Shown here: in pieces, positions 9,653-17,490 of the stretch | Position numbering within the stretch: position 1 is the first letter of the stretch | Layout: every line of letters begins with the position of its first letter | NCBI GenBank assembly: GCA_020845755.1 | Contig: JADLFE010000008.1 | Span: 1 to 64,000, forward strand | DNA length: 64,000 nt | Direction: 5' to 3' | Origin: Phycisphaerales bacterium | GTDB taxonomy: Bacteria; Planctomycetota; Phycisphaerae; Phycisphaerales; UBA1924 | Program-made: the position numbers and the translations under genes | The notes under the pieces: generated by a model | Databases searched by the model: none | Seen by the model: the letters and a program-made list of their open reading frames with translations, nothing else | What the model was told of the DNA's origin: nothing

Positions 9653-11101
9653 TCAGTCGTCGCGGAGCAGGGTGAGGAGGTTGGCGTTCTTGAGGGTGAT
9701 CCAGGGGAGCGCGACGGAGGCGGCGTAGAGCTCGTTGGCGGCGCGGCCGGTGTCGGGGTTGGACCATTCCCAGGCGCGGGTCGTGCCGTCGTCGCGGAGC
9801 CATGAGCGGAGCGTGCGGACAAGGTCGCGTGCCATGTCGCGCGCGGCGGCGGGATCGGTGACATACATGACGGCGATGTACCAGCCGCTGGGCGTGGACC
9901 AGTAGCCGCCGTTCTGGTATTCGCCGACGGGGGAGACGGACTTCTGCCAGCCAGCGTTGCTTTTGGTGTCGGTGGTGAGGATGTGGCGGACCAGGCCGTC
10001 GCGAACGGCGGTCTTATCGCGGAAAGCGCGGACGAGGGCGCGGGAGACGCGGGCGGCTGCTTCGTCCTGAATCACACGCGAGGCGACCGCGAAGGCGCTG
10101 CCCCAGACGTCGGGCTGGTTGCCGACTTCGGTGGCGGAGTGAAGCCAGGCTTCGGAAGTCGTGGACTTACTTTCGTCGTCACGAGGTTTGAGGAAGACAT
10201 CGGGCATGCTCAACGAAATCCTGCCGCGGTCCATCGCGCGCTGGTTGGCGAGGGCGTCGTCTCCGAGGGCGATGAAGAGATCGGCGAGTTGGTGTGAGGC
10301 GATCGAGCGGAGAATGGAGGGAAACAAGAGCGAGCCGGACTTGAAGACGCTGTCGCAGAAGCCCCAGTCCTTGGCGTTGTCGGTGTCGATGTCGCCGGCG
10401 GTGACGAGGCCATCGGGGAATGAGGAGGGAACAGCACGGAAGACGCGATCGCAGAGGTCGATGAGCGGCATCTCGCCGGACGCGGTCTGCATCGGCGCGC
10501 GGAGGAAGGCGAGGTCGTTCGTGAGCCGCCAGTATTCGTGGACCATATGGAGGAAGTAGAAGTTGTCGTCGAGGGGCGGGAACTTTCCCCACGGCGGGCC
10601 GCCCTGCTTGTCGCCGGATTCGTAGGAGCCGGGATAGAAGCAGGCGCTGCCGTCGAAGTTGATGTGGTCGGGGACGAAGAACGCGGGGACGACGACGGCG
10701 TCGCGGACGTTCCAGTCGGCGCTGCGGATGGTGCGGGCGATGAGGGTGATCCAGCCTTTGAGTTCGGCGGCGGAGATGAGATCGGCGCCGAGCATCATGG
10801 CGGCGTCGCGGACCCAGAAGGCGGGGTAGCCCATGTTTCCGCCGGGGACGTGGAGGTCGAAGGGGGTGGAGTTGGTGTATGGGCCGCGGGTCTCTCCGGC
10901 ACGGAGGAGGGAGGAGGCGACGACGCGGCGTGCCTGGTCTTCGAGCCAGTCAGCGTCGGAAAGCGACGCGGGCTGGGCGGCGGGCTGCGTGGTTGGTTGA
11001 AAGGCGAAGGAGCGTGCGGCCAGCGCGGTGGTGAGCGAAAGTGCGCCGGCGCTGAAGGCACGGCGGGAGAGGACGGGCGATCGCGGGTCGTCCTCGGGCA
11101 T
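9653..11101 (-). CDS. Tat-exported six-hairpin (alpha/alpha toroid) glycosidase-like protein
   Basis: A 482-residue protein with a twin-arginine leader (LSRRAFSAGALSLTTALAA) and a body resembling six-hairpin glycosidases of the trehalase/debranching type. Visible markers are PAFWVRDAAMMLGADL, the Trp/Asp-rich WGFCDSVFKSGSL, EYQNGGYWSTPSGWY and a C-terminal TGRAANELYAASVALPW. Substrate and exact GH family are not assignable from this reading. A GTG at 11131 would give a longer form. ATG 11101 is preferred because the twin-arginine motif follows at once and TATACT ends exactly 6 bases before the ATG, as in a leaderless transcript. There is no Shine-Dalgarno sequence. Confidence 0.7.
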   Translation of the reverse strand: MPEDDPRSPVLSRRAFSAGALSLTTALAARSFAFQPTTQPAAQPASLSDADWLEDQARRVVASSLLRAGETRGPYTNSTPFDLHVPGGNMGYPAFWVRDAAMMLGADLISAAELKGWITLIARTIRSADWNVRDAVVVPAFFVPDHINFDGSACFYPGSYESGDKQGGPPWGKFPPLDDNFYFLHMVHEYWRLTNDLAFLRAPMQTASGEMPLIDLCDRVFRAVPSSFPDGLVTAGDIDTDNAKDWGFCDSVFKSGSLLFPSILRSIASHQLADLFIALGDDALANQRAMDRGRISLSMPDVFLKPRDDESKSTTSEAWLHSATEVGNQPDVWGSAFAVASRVIQDEAAARVSRALVRAFRDKTAVRDGLVRHILTTDTKSNAGWQKSVSPVGEYQNGGYWSTPSGWYIAVMYVTDPAAARDMARDLVRTLRSWLRDDGTTRAWEWSNPDTGRAANELYAASVALPWITLKNANLLTLLRDD

Positions 11102-11107
11102 GCGCGG

Positions 11108-11113
11108 AGTATA
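11108..11113 (-). promoter_or_regulatory. -10 hexamer TATACT, leaderless start
   Basis: TATACT on the minus strand ends 6 bases before the ATG at 11101, placing the expected transcript start on or next to the start codon. No clear -35 is visible. Confidence 0.5.
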
Positions 11114-11327
11114 CAGGGAGGCGCTGGGCACGAGGGGAAGAGAAGAGGGAACTCGAAGGCTCGAAGTTCGCGAAGAAGAACAGAAGAGAACTCAGAGGAA
11201 TCAGGGGGGAGCAGAGAAACCCCGAAGTGGGAAGGGTCAACACAGAGGCACCGAGAAGAGGAACGCAGATGGCACGGAGGTGAGGGGAGAAGCGGGGAGG
11301 AACCAGGAGGACCGGAGCGGTGCGGGG

Positions 11328-12581
11328 TCAGGGAGCGGGAGGGCGGCGGCGGCGTGCAGAAGAAAGGGCGAGGACGGGGATTAGCGCGAGGTCCGCAGCT
11401 CCGGGCGCGGGGATGGTGACGGTGTAGATGGCGCGGTCGTAGTGGAAGGAGCTATCGCCTTGGAAATACACCCAGAAGGCGGCGGTGGTGCCATCGAATC
11501 CCTGCTCGTAGAACGTCGCACCGGTCACAAGCTTTCCGTTCAGCACATCGCCGGGACCGATCACTCGTTGGAGTTGGCCACCGTAGTTGGTGTAGATCGC
11601 GAAGTCGTTGGCTCCGAACACGAGCGTGCCGCTCTTGTAGTCGATTTGATTGATGCCTTGATACCCCGTGGACGGTCCGGGCGGGTCGGAGAGAGCATCC
11701 ACGAGAATGTCGATCGAATCGCCCGACTTGCTCGCGATGAACTGGTGATCCGGCGCTGTGAACGCTTGGAAGACGATTTCCTGCTGGTACGGCCGCACAT
11801 CACCAACGGCGATCAACTTCTTCCCATCCGAGAGGCTCATCGTGGTATCGACCAGCGTGCTTAGCACGCCGCCGTCGTGCTTGAAGATGCCCTGATATCC
11901 CAAAGTTGTTTCGCCGGTGAGGTATGTGGTCTTACCTTCAAGCCTCCAGTCGTAGAATCGGCTGAACAGGTCCGATCGATTGGGCGGACTCATCGTCATG
12001 TCCACAACTCGGGAAAGGGTGCCACCATCGTTGCGGTAGAGACCTTGGAACGAGGTCTGGGTTGACGTGTAGCCCTTGAACAGGACCGAATCACCTTCCG
12101 CATGGTGATCGGTTCCCCAGCCATTGAACGCGATGCCGCGCTCGGGGGCGATGTCGAGCGTATCAACCACTCGGCTTAGTGTGGTTCCGTTTTCGGCATA
12201 GTAGCCGCTGACACTACTGCCGTTCCCGCCCTGAAACGTCACGCTCGTCGCCGAAATCGACACGGCACTCACACTGTTGAAGTTACCGCCGCCGCGCGGG
12301 AGCGCGACGGTGCGGTCGGCGACGGCACGCCCCACGCCGTTGCGCCACTCATACGCACCCGTCAGGCCCGTATGGCTGCGTCCGCGGAACGCGACGCGAT
12401 CGCCGTAGACACTAATGCTCTGGAATGCATCCCCGATGTTGAAGTTCTCGCTCCTGCCCGGAACCATCGTGTCCGTGTCCACGATCTTCGTGAAACTCCA
12501 CGGCTGGGCCGAGGCAGTCGCGCACGCCACTGCCGCCGTCAACATGACACCAAGCACGCGAAGTATGTTGCCGCTGCACAT
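11328..12581 (-). CDS. Secreted repeat-type protein with PAP-CTERM tail, tandem paralog 2
   Basis: A 417-residue exported protein. It has a signal peptide (MCSGNILRVLGVMLTAAVACATASA) and a body of repeated beta segments of the type G-D-x-V-x-F-x-G and L-S-x-V-V-D, suggesting a propeller or beta-solenoid. The tail is IPAPGAADLALIPVLAL followed by ARRRR. It is a clear paralog of the next upstream gene, sharing QPW-FTKIVDTDT at the start, TMSPPNR-DLFSRF in the middle and the whole C-terminus. The ATG at 12581 is chosen over 12587 because AAAGGG then sits 8 bases upstream. Only 29 bases separate it from the upstream gene, so they are probably one transcript. Function unknown. Confidence 0.8.
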   Translation of the reverse strand: MCSGNILRVLGVMLTAAVACATASAQPWSFTKIVDTDTMVPGRSENFNIGDAFQSISVYGDRVAFRGRSHTGLTGAYEWRNGVGRAVADRTVALPRGGGNFNSVSAVSISATSVTFQGGNGSSVSGYYAENGTTLSRVVDTLDIAPERGIAFNGWGTDHHAEGDSVLFKGYTSTQTSFQGLYRNDGGTLSRVVDMTMSPPNRSDLFSRFYDWRLEGKTTYLTGETTLGYQGIFKHDGGVLSTLVDTTMSLSDGKKLIAVGDVRPYQQEIVFQAFTAPDHQFIASKSGDSIDILVDALSDPPGPSTGYQGINQIDYKSGTLVFGANDFAIYTNYGGQLQRVIGPGDVLNGKLVTGATFYEQGFDGTTAAFWVYFQGDSSFHYDRAIYTVTIPAPGAADLALIPVLALSSARRRRPPAP

Positions 12582-12610
12582 GGTCATGGCCCTTTGCCTG
12601 CGACTTCTCG

Positions 12611-13837
12611 TCAGGCAGTGCGATGCTTTCGGGAGAATGCCGCCCACGCGGAAACAAGCACAAGCCCCGCTGCTCCGGGCGCGGGGATGGTGACGGTGCA
12701 GATCGCACGATCGTAGTGGAACGAGCTATCGCCTTGAAACGTCACCCAGAATGCAGCGGCCGTGCCGTCGAAGCCGTGGTTGTAGAACAACGCGCTCGTC
12801 ACGACTTTGCCGTCAATGATGTCACCGGGACCGACGAGTCTCTGGAGCACGCCGCCATAGTTGGTGTAAATCGTCAGGTCGTTGGCTCCGAAAACGAGCG
12901 TGCCATTCTGGTAGTCGAATTGGTTGATGCCGTTGAAACTTGTGGAAGGGCCCGGCGGGTCCATCGCGTCATCGACGATCAACTGAATCGACTCACCAGA
13001 CTTGGTGGCAAGCACGTCATGTCCCGTGCCGACGCTGGCCTTGAAGAGGACTGTCTCGCCATCGGGGCACGGCCCATTCGGGTTGGAAAGGTGCCGTCCA
13101 TCCGGCAGACTCGTCGTGTCGTCAACAAGCGTCGAGAGCACGCCTCCCTGACTCTTGAAGAGGGCGGAGTAGCCCGTCGCCGTATCGGCCGAGAAATAAG
13201 TAGAATCGCCTTCAAGCCTCCAACTCTTGAACCGGCTGAACAGGTCCGCGCGATTGGGCGGGCTCATGGTCTGGTCGGCCACAGTCTCGAAGTTGGCCCC
13301 TCTTTTGCGGTACACACCGGAGCCCCCGCTCGTCATACCGCGCGCACGAAACACGGCGTCGTCGCCATGAACATCATGCGCCGCGATGTCAACACCAAAG
13401 AAGTCGGTGCTGTTCGGGATATGAACCGAGTTGTCAACGAGCACTCGCAGGCTCGTTCCATCATGCGTGTACAAGCCCCCGAGGGTCGTTCCGGCCCCGA
13501 AGAAGCTCAGCGATGATCCGCCCGCCGCCGTGCCCGGAAGCAGACTGAACAGATCGGATTGGAACTTCTCGTTTGCATTGGGCAGGTCCGTGAATCGATC
13601 CGCGATCCTTCGGGAAGCGCCACCGATTGAGTCGTATACGCCGAAGTAGAACGATGAATCTCTTCCGATGAAGCCTACGCGCCCGCCGTCGATCGAAATC
13701 GCGTCGAAACCGGTGTAGGTGCCTGCGCCGCCGGGCACTTGCGTGTCCGTGTCCACGATCTTCGTGAAGGTCCACGGCTGGGCGAGGGCGGCGTGGCAGG
13801 CGGCGAGCATGGAGAGAGTGACGAGTAGGCGGTTCAT
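12611..13837 (-). CDS. Secreted repeat-type protein with PAP-CTERM tail, tandem paralog 1
   Basis: A 408-residue exported protein. The signal peptide is MNRLLVTLSMLAACHAALA, and the repeated beta-rich body is like that of its downstream paralog. The C-terminal sorting signal is IPAPGAAGLVLVSAWAAF then SRKHR. Similarity to the neighbour is spread along the whole length and strongest at both ends, consistent with tandem duplication followed by drift. The ATG at 13837 is chosen because the signal peptide begins there; the ribosome site (CAGGAC) is weak. The long upstream extension of the frame is Pro/Arg rich and not credible. Confidence 0.8.
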   Translation of the reverse strand: MNRLLVTLSMLAACHAALAQPWTFTKIVDTDTQVPGGAGTYTGFDAISIDGGRVGFIGRDSSFYFGVYDSIGGASRRIADRFTDLPNANEKFQSDLFSLLPGTAAGGSSLSFFGAGTTLGGLYTHDGTSLRVLVDNSVHIPNSTDFFGVDIAAHDVHGDDAVFRARGMTSGGSGVYRKRGANFETVADQTMSPPNRADLFSRFKSWRLEGDSTYFSADTATGYSALFKSQGGVLSTLVDDTTSLPDGRHLSNPNGPCPDGETVLFKASVGTGHDVLATKSGESIQLIVDDAMDPPGPSTSFNGINQFDYQNGTLVFGANDLTIYTNYGGVLQRLVGPGDIIDGKVVTSALFYNHGFDGTAAAFWVTFQGDSSFHYDRAICTVTIPAPGAAGLVLVSAWAAFSRKHRTA

Positions 13838-13884
13838 CGAATGGTCCTGGTAGGTCGGCACTCCGTGGTGAAATGCCCAACGCG

Positions 13885-13918
13885 CGCCCTCCCTGACGGT
13901 CGGGCTACTGATGAAGGC
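13885..13918. repeat. Dispersed repeat R2, copy 1
   Basis: 34 bases starting CGCCCTCCCTGACGG and ending GATGAAGGC. The sequence differs from 14039-14072 at only two positions. Confidence 0.65.
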
Positions 13919-14038
13919 GGGCCGCCCGCGCGCACGATCCCCGGATGGAACATGACACGGGATCGCGGCGGGTGCCATGAAAATCGCGGGAAGTGGGGAT
14001 TTTCGACCCCCCGATTCGCATCGAGAATGCGGAAGGAA

Positions 14039-14072
14039 CGCCCTCCCTCACGGTCGGGCTACCGATGAAGGC
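14039..14072. repeat. Dispersed repeat R2, copy 2
   Basis: Near-identical to 13885-13918 (two differences). Both copies are in the same intergenic region, 154 bases apart and in the same orientation. Confidence 0.65.
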
Positions 14073-14098
14073 CCCCGCTCATCGGCGGCGTGGAAGAA

Positions 14099-14132
14099 CG
14101 TGGTCAAGGCCCCAAGGCGGACTTTGACCACG
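14099..14132. other. Inverted repeat overlapping R1
   Basis: CGTGGTCAA (14099-14107) is complementary to TTGACCACG (14124-14132) around a 16-base spacer. The right arm runs into repeat R1, so the structure may be part of the same element. Confidence 0.4.
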
Positions 14133-14146
14133 CCACCCGGAGCAAG
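14125..14146. repeat. Dispersed repeat R1, copy 2
   Basis: Identical over 22 bases to 9533-9554. Confidence 0.6.
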
Positions 14147-14204
14147 TGAACACACATGCCCGCGGGGACGGCGGGCTACCCAGGGCCATGAAGCGACCGA
14201 GGTG

Positions 14205-14666
14205 TTACTGGATGCTGGAGGGTTCGATGCCGCGTTCGATGGCGGAGATTTTCTCGACGCGGCGGGCGTGGCGGCCGCCCTCGAACTCGGTGGCGAGGAA
14301 GGTCTCGGAGATCTTCTCGATGAGTCGTTGGCCGAGGAGATCGGCGGAGAGGCAGAGGACGTTGGCGTTGTTGTGGGAGCGGGAGAGGCCGGCGGTGAGT
14401 TCGTCGTGTGCGACGGCGGCGCGGACGCCCTTGACCTTGTTGGCGGCGATGCTCATGCCGATGCCGGTGCCGCAGATGAGGATGCCGCGTTCGATCTTTC
14501 CGGTGTTGACGGCGGAGCCGACGAGGTAGGCGGATTCGGGGTAGTCGCAGGAGGCGCCGGAGCACTCGCCGTAGACGTGGACTTCGTGTCCTTCGCGGCG
14601 GAACTTGTCAGCCAAAAGCTTGGCGGCGGGAGCGCCGCGGTGGTCTGCGCCGATGCCGATCTTCAT
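14205..14666 (-). CDS. rpiB: Ribose-5-phosphate isomerase B
   Basis: A 153-residue RpiB of the LacA/RpiB family, which interconverts ribose 5-phosphate and ribulose 5-phosphate in the pentose phosphate pathway. Active-site features are present: GADHRG (Asp8, His9), the catalytic Cys65 in ICGTGIGMS, and SRSHNNAN (His98, Asn99). AGGGAG sits about 7 bases before the ATG at 14666. It lies 175 bases downstream of the YrdC/phosphatase gene on the same strand. Firmicutes such as Bacillus subtilis keep the same order (ywlC, ywlE, rpiB-like ywlF), which supports an old functional or operon link. Confidence 0.93.
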   Translation of the reverse strand: MKIGIGADHRGAPAAKLLADKFRREGHEVHVYGECSGASCDYPESAYLVGSAVNTGKIERGILICGTGIGMSIAANKVKGVRAAVAHDELTAGLSRSHNNANVLCLSADLLGQRLIEKISETFLATEFEGGRHARRVEKISAIERGIEPSSIQ

Positions 14667-14841
14667 GCGGGACTCCCTGGCGCGCGGTTGGGGCGACGCC
14701 GCTGAGATTGAAAGTGGTGTGAGGGCTGGAGTCCAGCGGGGGGAGGGCGAAAAGTGGCGTGGAAAGAGGCGTCGGGAGCACCGATGTCGACGACGACCTC
14801 GGCGGCACGAGGACGGACCTGCGGGAGCGTGGTACTGAGGA

Positions 14842-15924
14842 TTACTCGCGGATGAGCCCGCGTTCGCGGAGGCGTTCGCGGACGAGGCGGAGCAGGCGTT
14901 CGGCGGTGCGGTCGTAGACGGTCTGTCCCATGCCGACGGGGTCTTCGATATCGTTGCCGTCGGGGTCGAGGAGCTCGACCTTATCGCGAGCGCCGGGGGC
15001 GATGTTGAGAATCGCATCGCGATGGGCGGCGGTCATGGCGTAGACGGCCTCGGCCTCTTCGACCATATCGCGCGTGACGCGGCGGGAGCGATGGACAGGG
15101 GCGACGATGCCGAGTCGCGCGAGCGCGTCGAGCGCTTCGGGCGTTGAGGGCGCGCTCCCCGAGGCCGCCACGCCGGCGCTCACCGCGCTGGCAAATTCGC
15201 CGGCGGCGCCTTCGCGTTCGAGGAGTTGTCGCGCGACCGCCTCCGCCATGGGGCTTCGGCAGGTGTTGCCGGTGCAGACAAAGAGCACGCGGCGCGTCAT
15301 GGACTTGTGGATATCGGCGGCGGGAACGGCGGCGGCGGACTCGACGACGTAGCCGCCGGCGCGAGTGAGGCGGACGGCGGTCGAGGTCAGCCCGATCTTG
15401 GTCGGGCCGTCGTCGATGATGAAGTCGACGCCTGTGATGTTGCGGGGCGTGCGCCCGTCGCCCAGGCCCATGGCGGGAACACCGGCAACGACGATGGGGA
15501 CGCCGGCGCGTTCGATGAGGCGGCGCGCGGGCTCATGCCCGGGTACGCGGACACAGACGACGGGATCGGAGGTCGCAAGCACGCCGGGCGCGGCGTGGAT
15601 GCGTTCTTCGATGACGGCGGCGTCGGGGATCTCGACGAGCAGGCGCACCGGGCCGGGAAGCCAACGCTCGATGAGTCGGAGGTGGACGGGCGCGGTGATG
15701 TTGATGGCGTCGATGACGGCCTGGGCGGAAGGGGCGTGCCAGGCGAGCAGCCCGCGGGCGCCCAGCGCGCGAAGTTTGGCGACGGCGACGGGATCGGCGG
15801 CGGAGGCGGCTATGCCGTAGACGGTTTCGGTCGGGAGGAGCACGAGCCCGCCCCGCCTGAGTGTGTCGGCGGCGGAGGTGGCTCGGGCGTCGTCGGTGGG
15901 AGATTGAACCTTGTGCTTGGACAC
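14842..15924 (-). CDS. YrdC/Sua5-like domain fused to low-molecular-weight (arginine-type) phosphatase
   Basis: A 360-residue two-domain protein. Residues about 15-195 are YrdC/Sua5-like; that family makes threonylcarbamoyl-AMP for tRNA t6A. LPTETVYGIAA is kept, but the K-G-R-P and S-x-N motifs are not recognisable (LRALGARGLL; VAGVPAMG), so catalysis is doubtful. Residues about 210-360 are a low-molecular-weight phosphatase with loop CTGNTCRS (Cys217, Arg223) and general-acid Asp328 in NDIEDPVG. Thr221 matches the residue that makes YwlE a protein-arginine phosphatase; Ile is usual in tyrosine phosphatases. The GTG start at 15924 follows a promoter placed for leaderless transcription. rpiB is downstream. 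Confidence 0.85.
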   Translation of the reverse strand: MSKHKVQSPTDDARATSAADTLRRGGLVLLPTETVYGIAASAADPVAVAKLRALGARGLLAWHAPSAQAVIDAINITAPVHLRLIERWLPGPVRLLVEIPDAAVIEERIHAAPGVLATSDPVVCVRVPGHEPARRLIERAGVPIVVAGVPAMGLGDGRTPRNITGVDFIIDDGPTKIGLTSTAVRLTRAGGYVVESAAAVPAADIHKSMTRRVLFVCTGNTCRSPMAEAVARQLLEREGAAGEFASAVSAGVAASGSAPSTPEALDALARLGIVAPVHRSRRVTRDMVEEAEAVYAMTAAHRDAILNIAPGARDKVELLDPDGNDIEDPVGMGQTVYDRTAERLLRLVRERLRERGLIRE

Positions 15925-16269
15925 GGGAGAGAAGTATCGGACAGCGAAGGGCAGGGGACAATCGAGAGTTTCGTGGGCAGGGACCGATCGGAAACCGAAT
16001 GAGGGGTTTCGAGGGAGCGTGGCGCCGCGGATTGGGACGATCTGCTATTGTTTTCGTGGCATTTCGCCGGTTCGGCGCGTCATTCTGACGGGCCGATCAC
16101 CAAGACTTATCCGTACGGCGGGAACCCGCGGGACTGGGTCGCACGAACAGTCCAACGGTTTCCTCCGAAAGGGGTCGGTGTCCGCCGGCCGGGTGTTGGA
16201 GTTGGTGGCGGTTTGTCCGTTCGGGCGGGCCCGCCGGTCGAGTTCTGCCGTTCCCTGAAGGAGACGCGC
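15925..16269. other. Divergent intergenic region with pilin-gene leader
   Basis: About 345 bases between the minus-strand fusion gene and the plus-strand pilin-like gene. It contains the promoter at 15933-15961. The plus-strand half is a GC-rich leader with a GAAA-capped hairpin near 16165-16185. I looked for a cyclic-di-GMP riboswitch here and could not support one. Confidence 0.4.
15933..15961 (-). promoter_or_regulatory. Promoter TTGTCC-17-GATACT for the fusion gene
   Basis: On the minus strand TTGTCC (15961-15956), a 17-base spacer and GATACT (15938-15933) form a good sigma-70-type promoter. The -10 ends 8 bases before the GTG at 15924, so the transcript should begin at the start codon. 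This is the best-formed of the leaderless-type promoters here. Confidence 0.6.
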
Positions 16270-17400
16270 ATGCACAATCGCACAGGACGCCTCGCACGCC
16301 GCGCGTTCACGCTGGTTGAGTTGTTGATCGTGATCTTCATCATCGCGATCGTGATCAGCATCACGGTGCCGGCGCTGGCCAAGGCGCGAAAGTCGGCCAA
16401 GACGAGCGCGACCCAGCAGTTGCTCGCCCAGGTGAATCAGGCGTCGGCTGCGTTCCAGACGGACCAGAGGCGCTTGCCGGGGTATTACTCGGCCAAGGAC
16501 ATGGGCGCCGACGATAACGCCAACTCTCAGGGCATGTCGGCGATGGAGAACATCCTGATCGATCTCGCCGGCGGCATCGTGGGCACGGGATTCGGGCCCA
16601 TCTCGTCGTCCTCTACCAACGACGGAATCCCGGCCGCGCCCTTCAACCCCAGACGCCGTCCTTCGGAAGTGGTCATCATCTCCCCGACCAAGATCGGCGT
16701 CGTGGACGGGACCGCCAAACAGAACAAGGGTTACTTCGTCCCCCCGGCCAAGTACTACGTCGCGCAGGTCGCCACCGACAAGAGCGTCAAACAGTTCGGC
16801 ACGCTCGGGAAGAAAGCACTGCCCGACCTGGTCGACGCCTTCGGCACGCCGATCCTCGCCTGGTGCGAGGATGAGACCGCGACCGGGCCCGTCCAGTTCG
16901 ACGGCGGAAACTCGGGACCCCAGAACTTCGCACGCGTCAGTTCGAATCAGAAGGCGGCCCACTTCTACTGGAACTCCAACGCCGCGTTCCTCAAGGCAAC
17001 CTCGCTGGGCAAACTCGGGAAGGACCAGAACAAGGGCGCCAACCCGGAATACAGCCTGATCGGCGCCGGCGTGCCGACCGACGCGATCGAAGCGACGCTG
17101 ACCGGGCTTCTGGGGAGCCCGACGTTCTCCAACTCCATCGACGCAAACAACCCAAGCGTGGCATCCATCCTCCCCACCGCCGCACGCGGCAAACTCGTGC
17201 TCCACGCCGCCAGCCCGGACGGCATGTACCTCTCTTCCACGTCCAAGGGTGTCGGGCAGGTCCCCAATCGCGTGCTGAATTACGGCTACAACTTCCTCAA
17301 TCCAGACGGAAACACGTTCCGCACCGACGATTCGGGCAAGGCCGCCCCGATCGACCTGGTGAAATTCTTCGACGACTCCATCAACGCGACGGGCCTCTAA
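16270..17400 (+). CDS. Type IV pilin/pseudopilin-like protein
   Basis: A 376-residue protein with a class III signal: a short basic leader, then RRAFTLVELLIVIFIIAIVISI, the prepilin N-terminal helix with the conserved Glu at position +5 of the hydrophobic stretch. It is expected to be cleaved and methylated by a prepilin peptidase and assembled by a type II secretion or type IV pilus machine. The large C-terminal part is not like ordinary small pilins and resembles the DUF1559-free, planctomycete-type large pseudopilins; its ligand is unknown. AAGGAG (16258-16263) lies 6 bases before the ATG. A PilT-like ATPase and a GspE-like protein are encoded in the following 7 kb. Confidence 0.85.
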   Translation: MHNRTGRLARRAFTLVELLIVIFIIAIVISITVPALAKARKSAKTSATQQLLAQVNQASAAFQTDQRRLPGYYSAKDMGADDNANSQGMSAMENILIDLAGGIVGTGFGPISSSSTNDGIPAAPFNPRRRPSEVVIISPTKIGVVDGTAKQNKGYFVPPAKYYVAQVATDKSVKQFGTLGKKALPDLVDAFGTPILAWCEDETATGPVQFDGGNSGPQNFARVSSNQKAAHFYWNSNAAFLKATSLGKLGKDQNKGANPEYSLIGAGVPTDAIEATLTGLLGSPTFSNSIDANNPSVASILPTAARGKLVLHAASPDGMYLSSTSKGVGQVPNRVLNYGYNFLNPDGNTFRTDDSGKAAPIDLVKFFDDSINATGL

Positions 17401-17477
17401 GCACGGGCGAGCGGGCGATTCGTTCGACGTTGATCGCTACGCGCTGGTATGTATCCGCGCGACATTCCCACGTTCGG

Positions 17478-17483
17478 TACGCT
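17478..17483 (+). promoter_or_regulatory. -10 hexamer TACGCT before sulfatase
   Basis: TACGCT ends 7 bases before the ATG at 17491. The same hexamer at almost the same distance precedes the genes starting at 46748 and 60945. It supports 17491 rather than 17449 as the start. Confidence 0.45.
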
Positions 17484-17490
17484 GGTCTGC

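Larger units (their letters stand above)
13838..14204. other. Repeat-bearing intergenic region
   Basis: About 370 bases without a gene. It contains two copies of a 34-base imperfect repeat (R2), a 9-bp inverted repeat (14099-14132), and the second copy of R1. It looks like a small cluster of short dispersed elements rather than a regulatory region. Confidence 0.6.

Noticed and set aside
16130..16265. Possible cyclic-di-GMP (GEMM) riboswitch before the pilin-like gene
   Set aside because: A CACGAACAG-like start and a GAAA-capped hairpin recall the GEMM motif, but the conserved second half (CGCAAAGC and the tetraloop receptor region) is absent.
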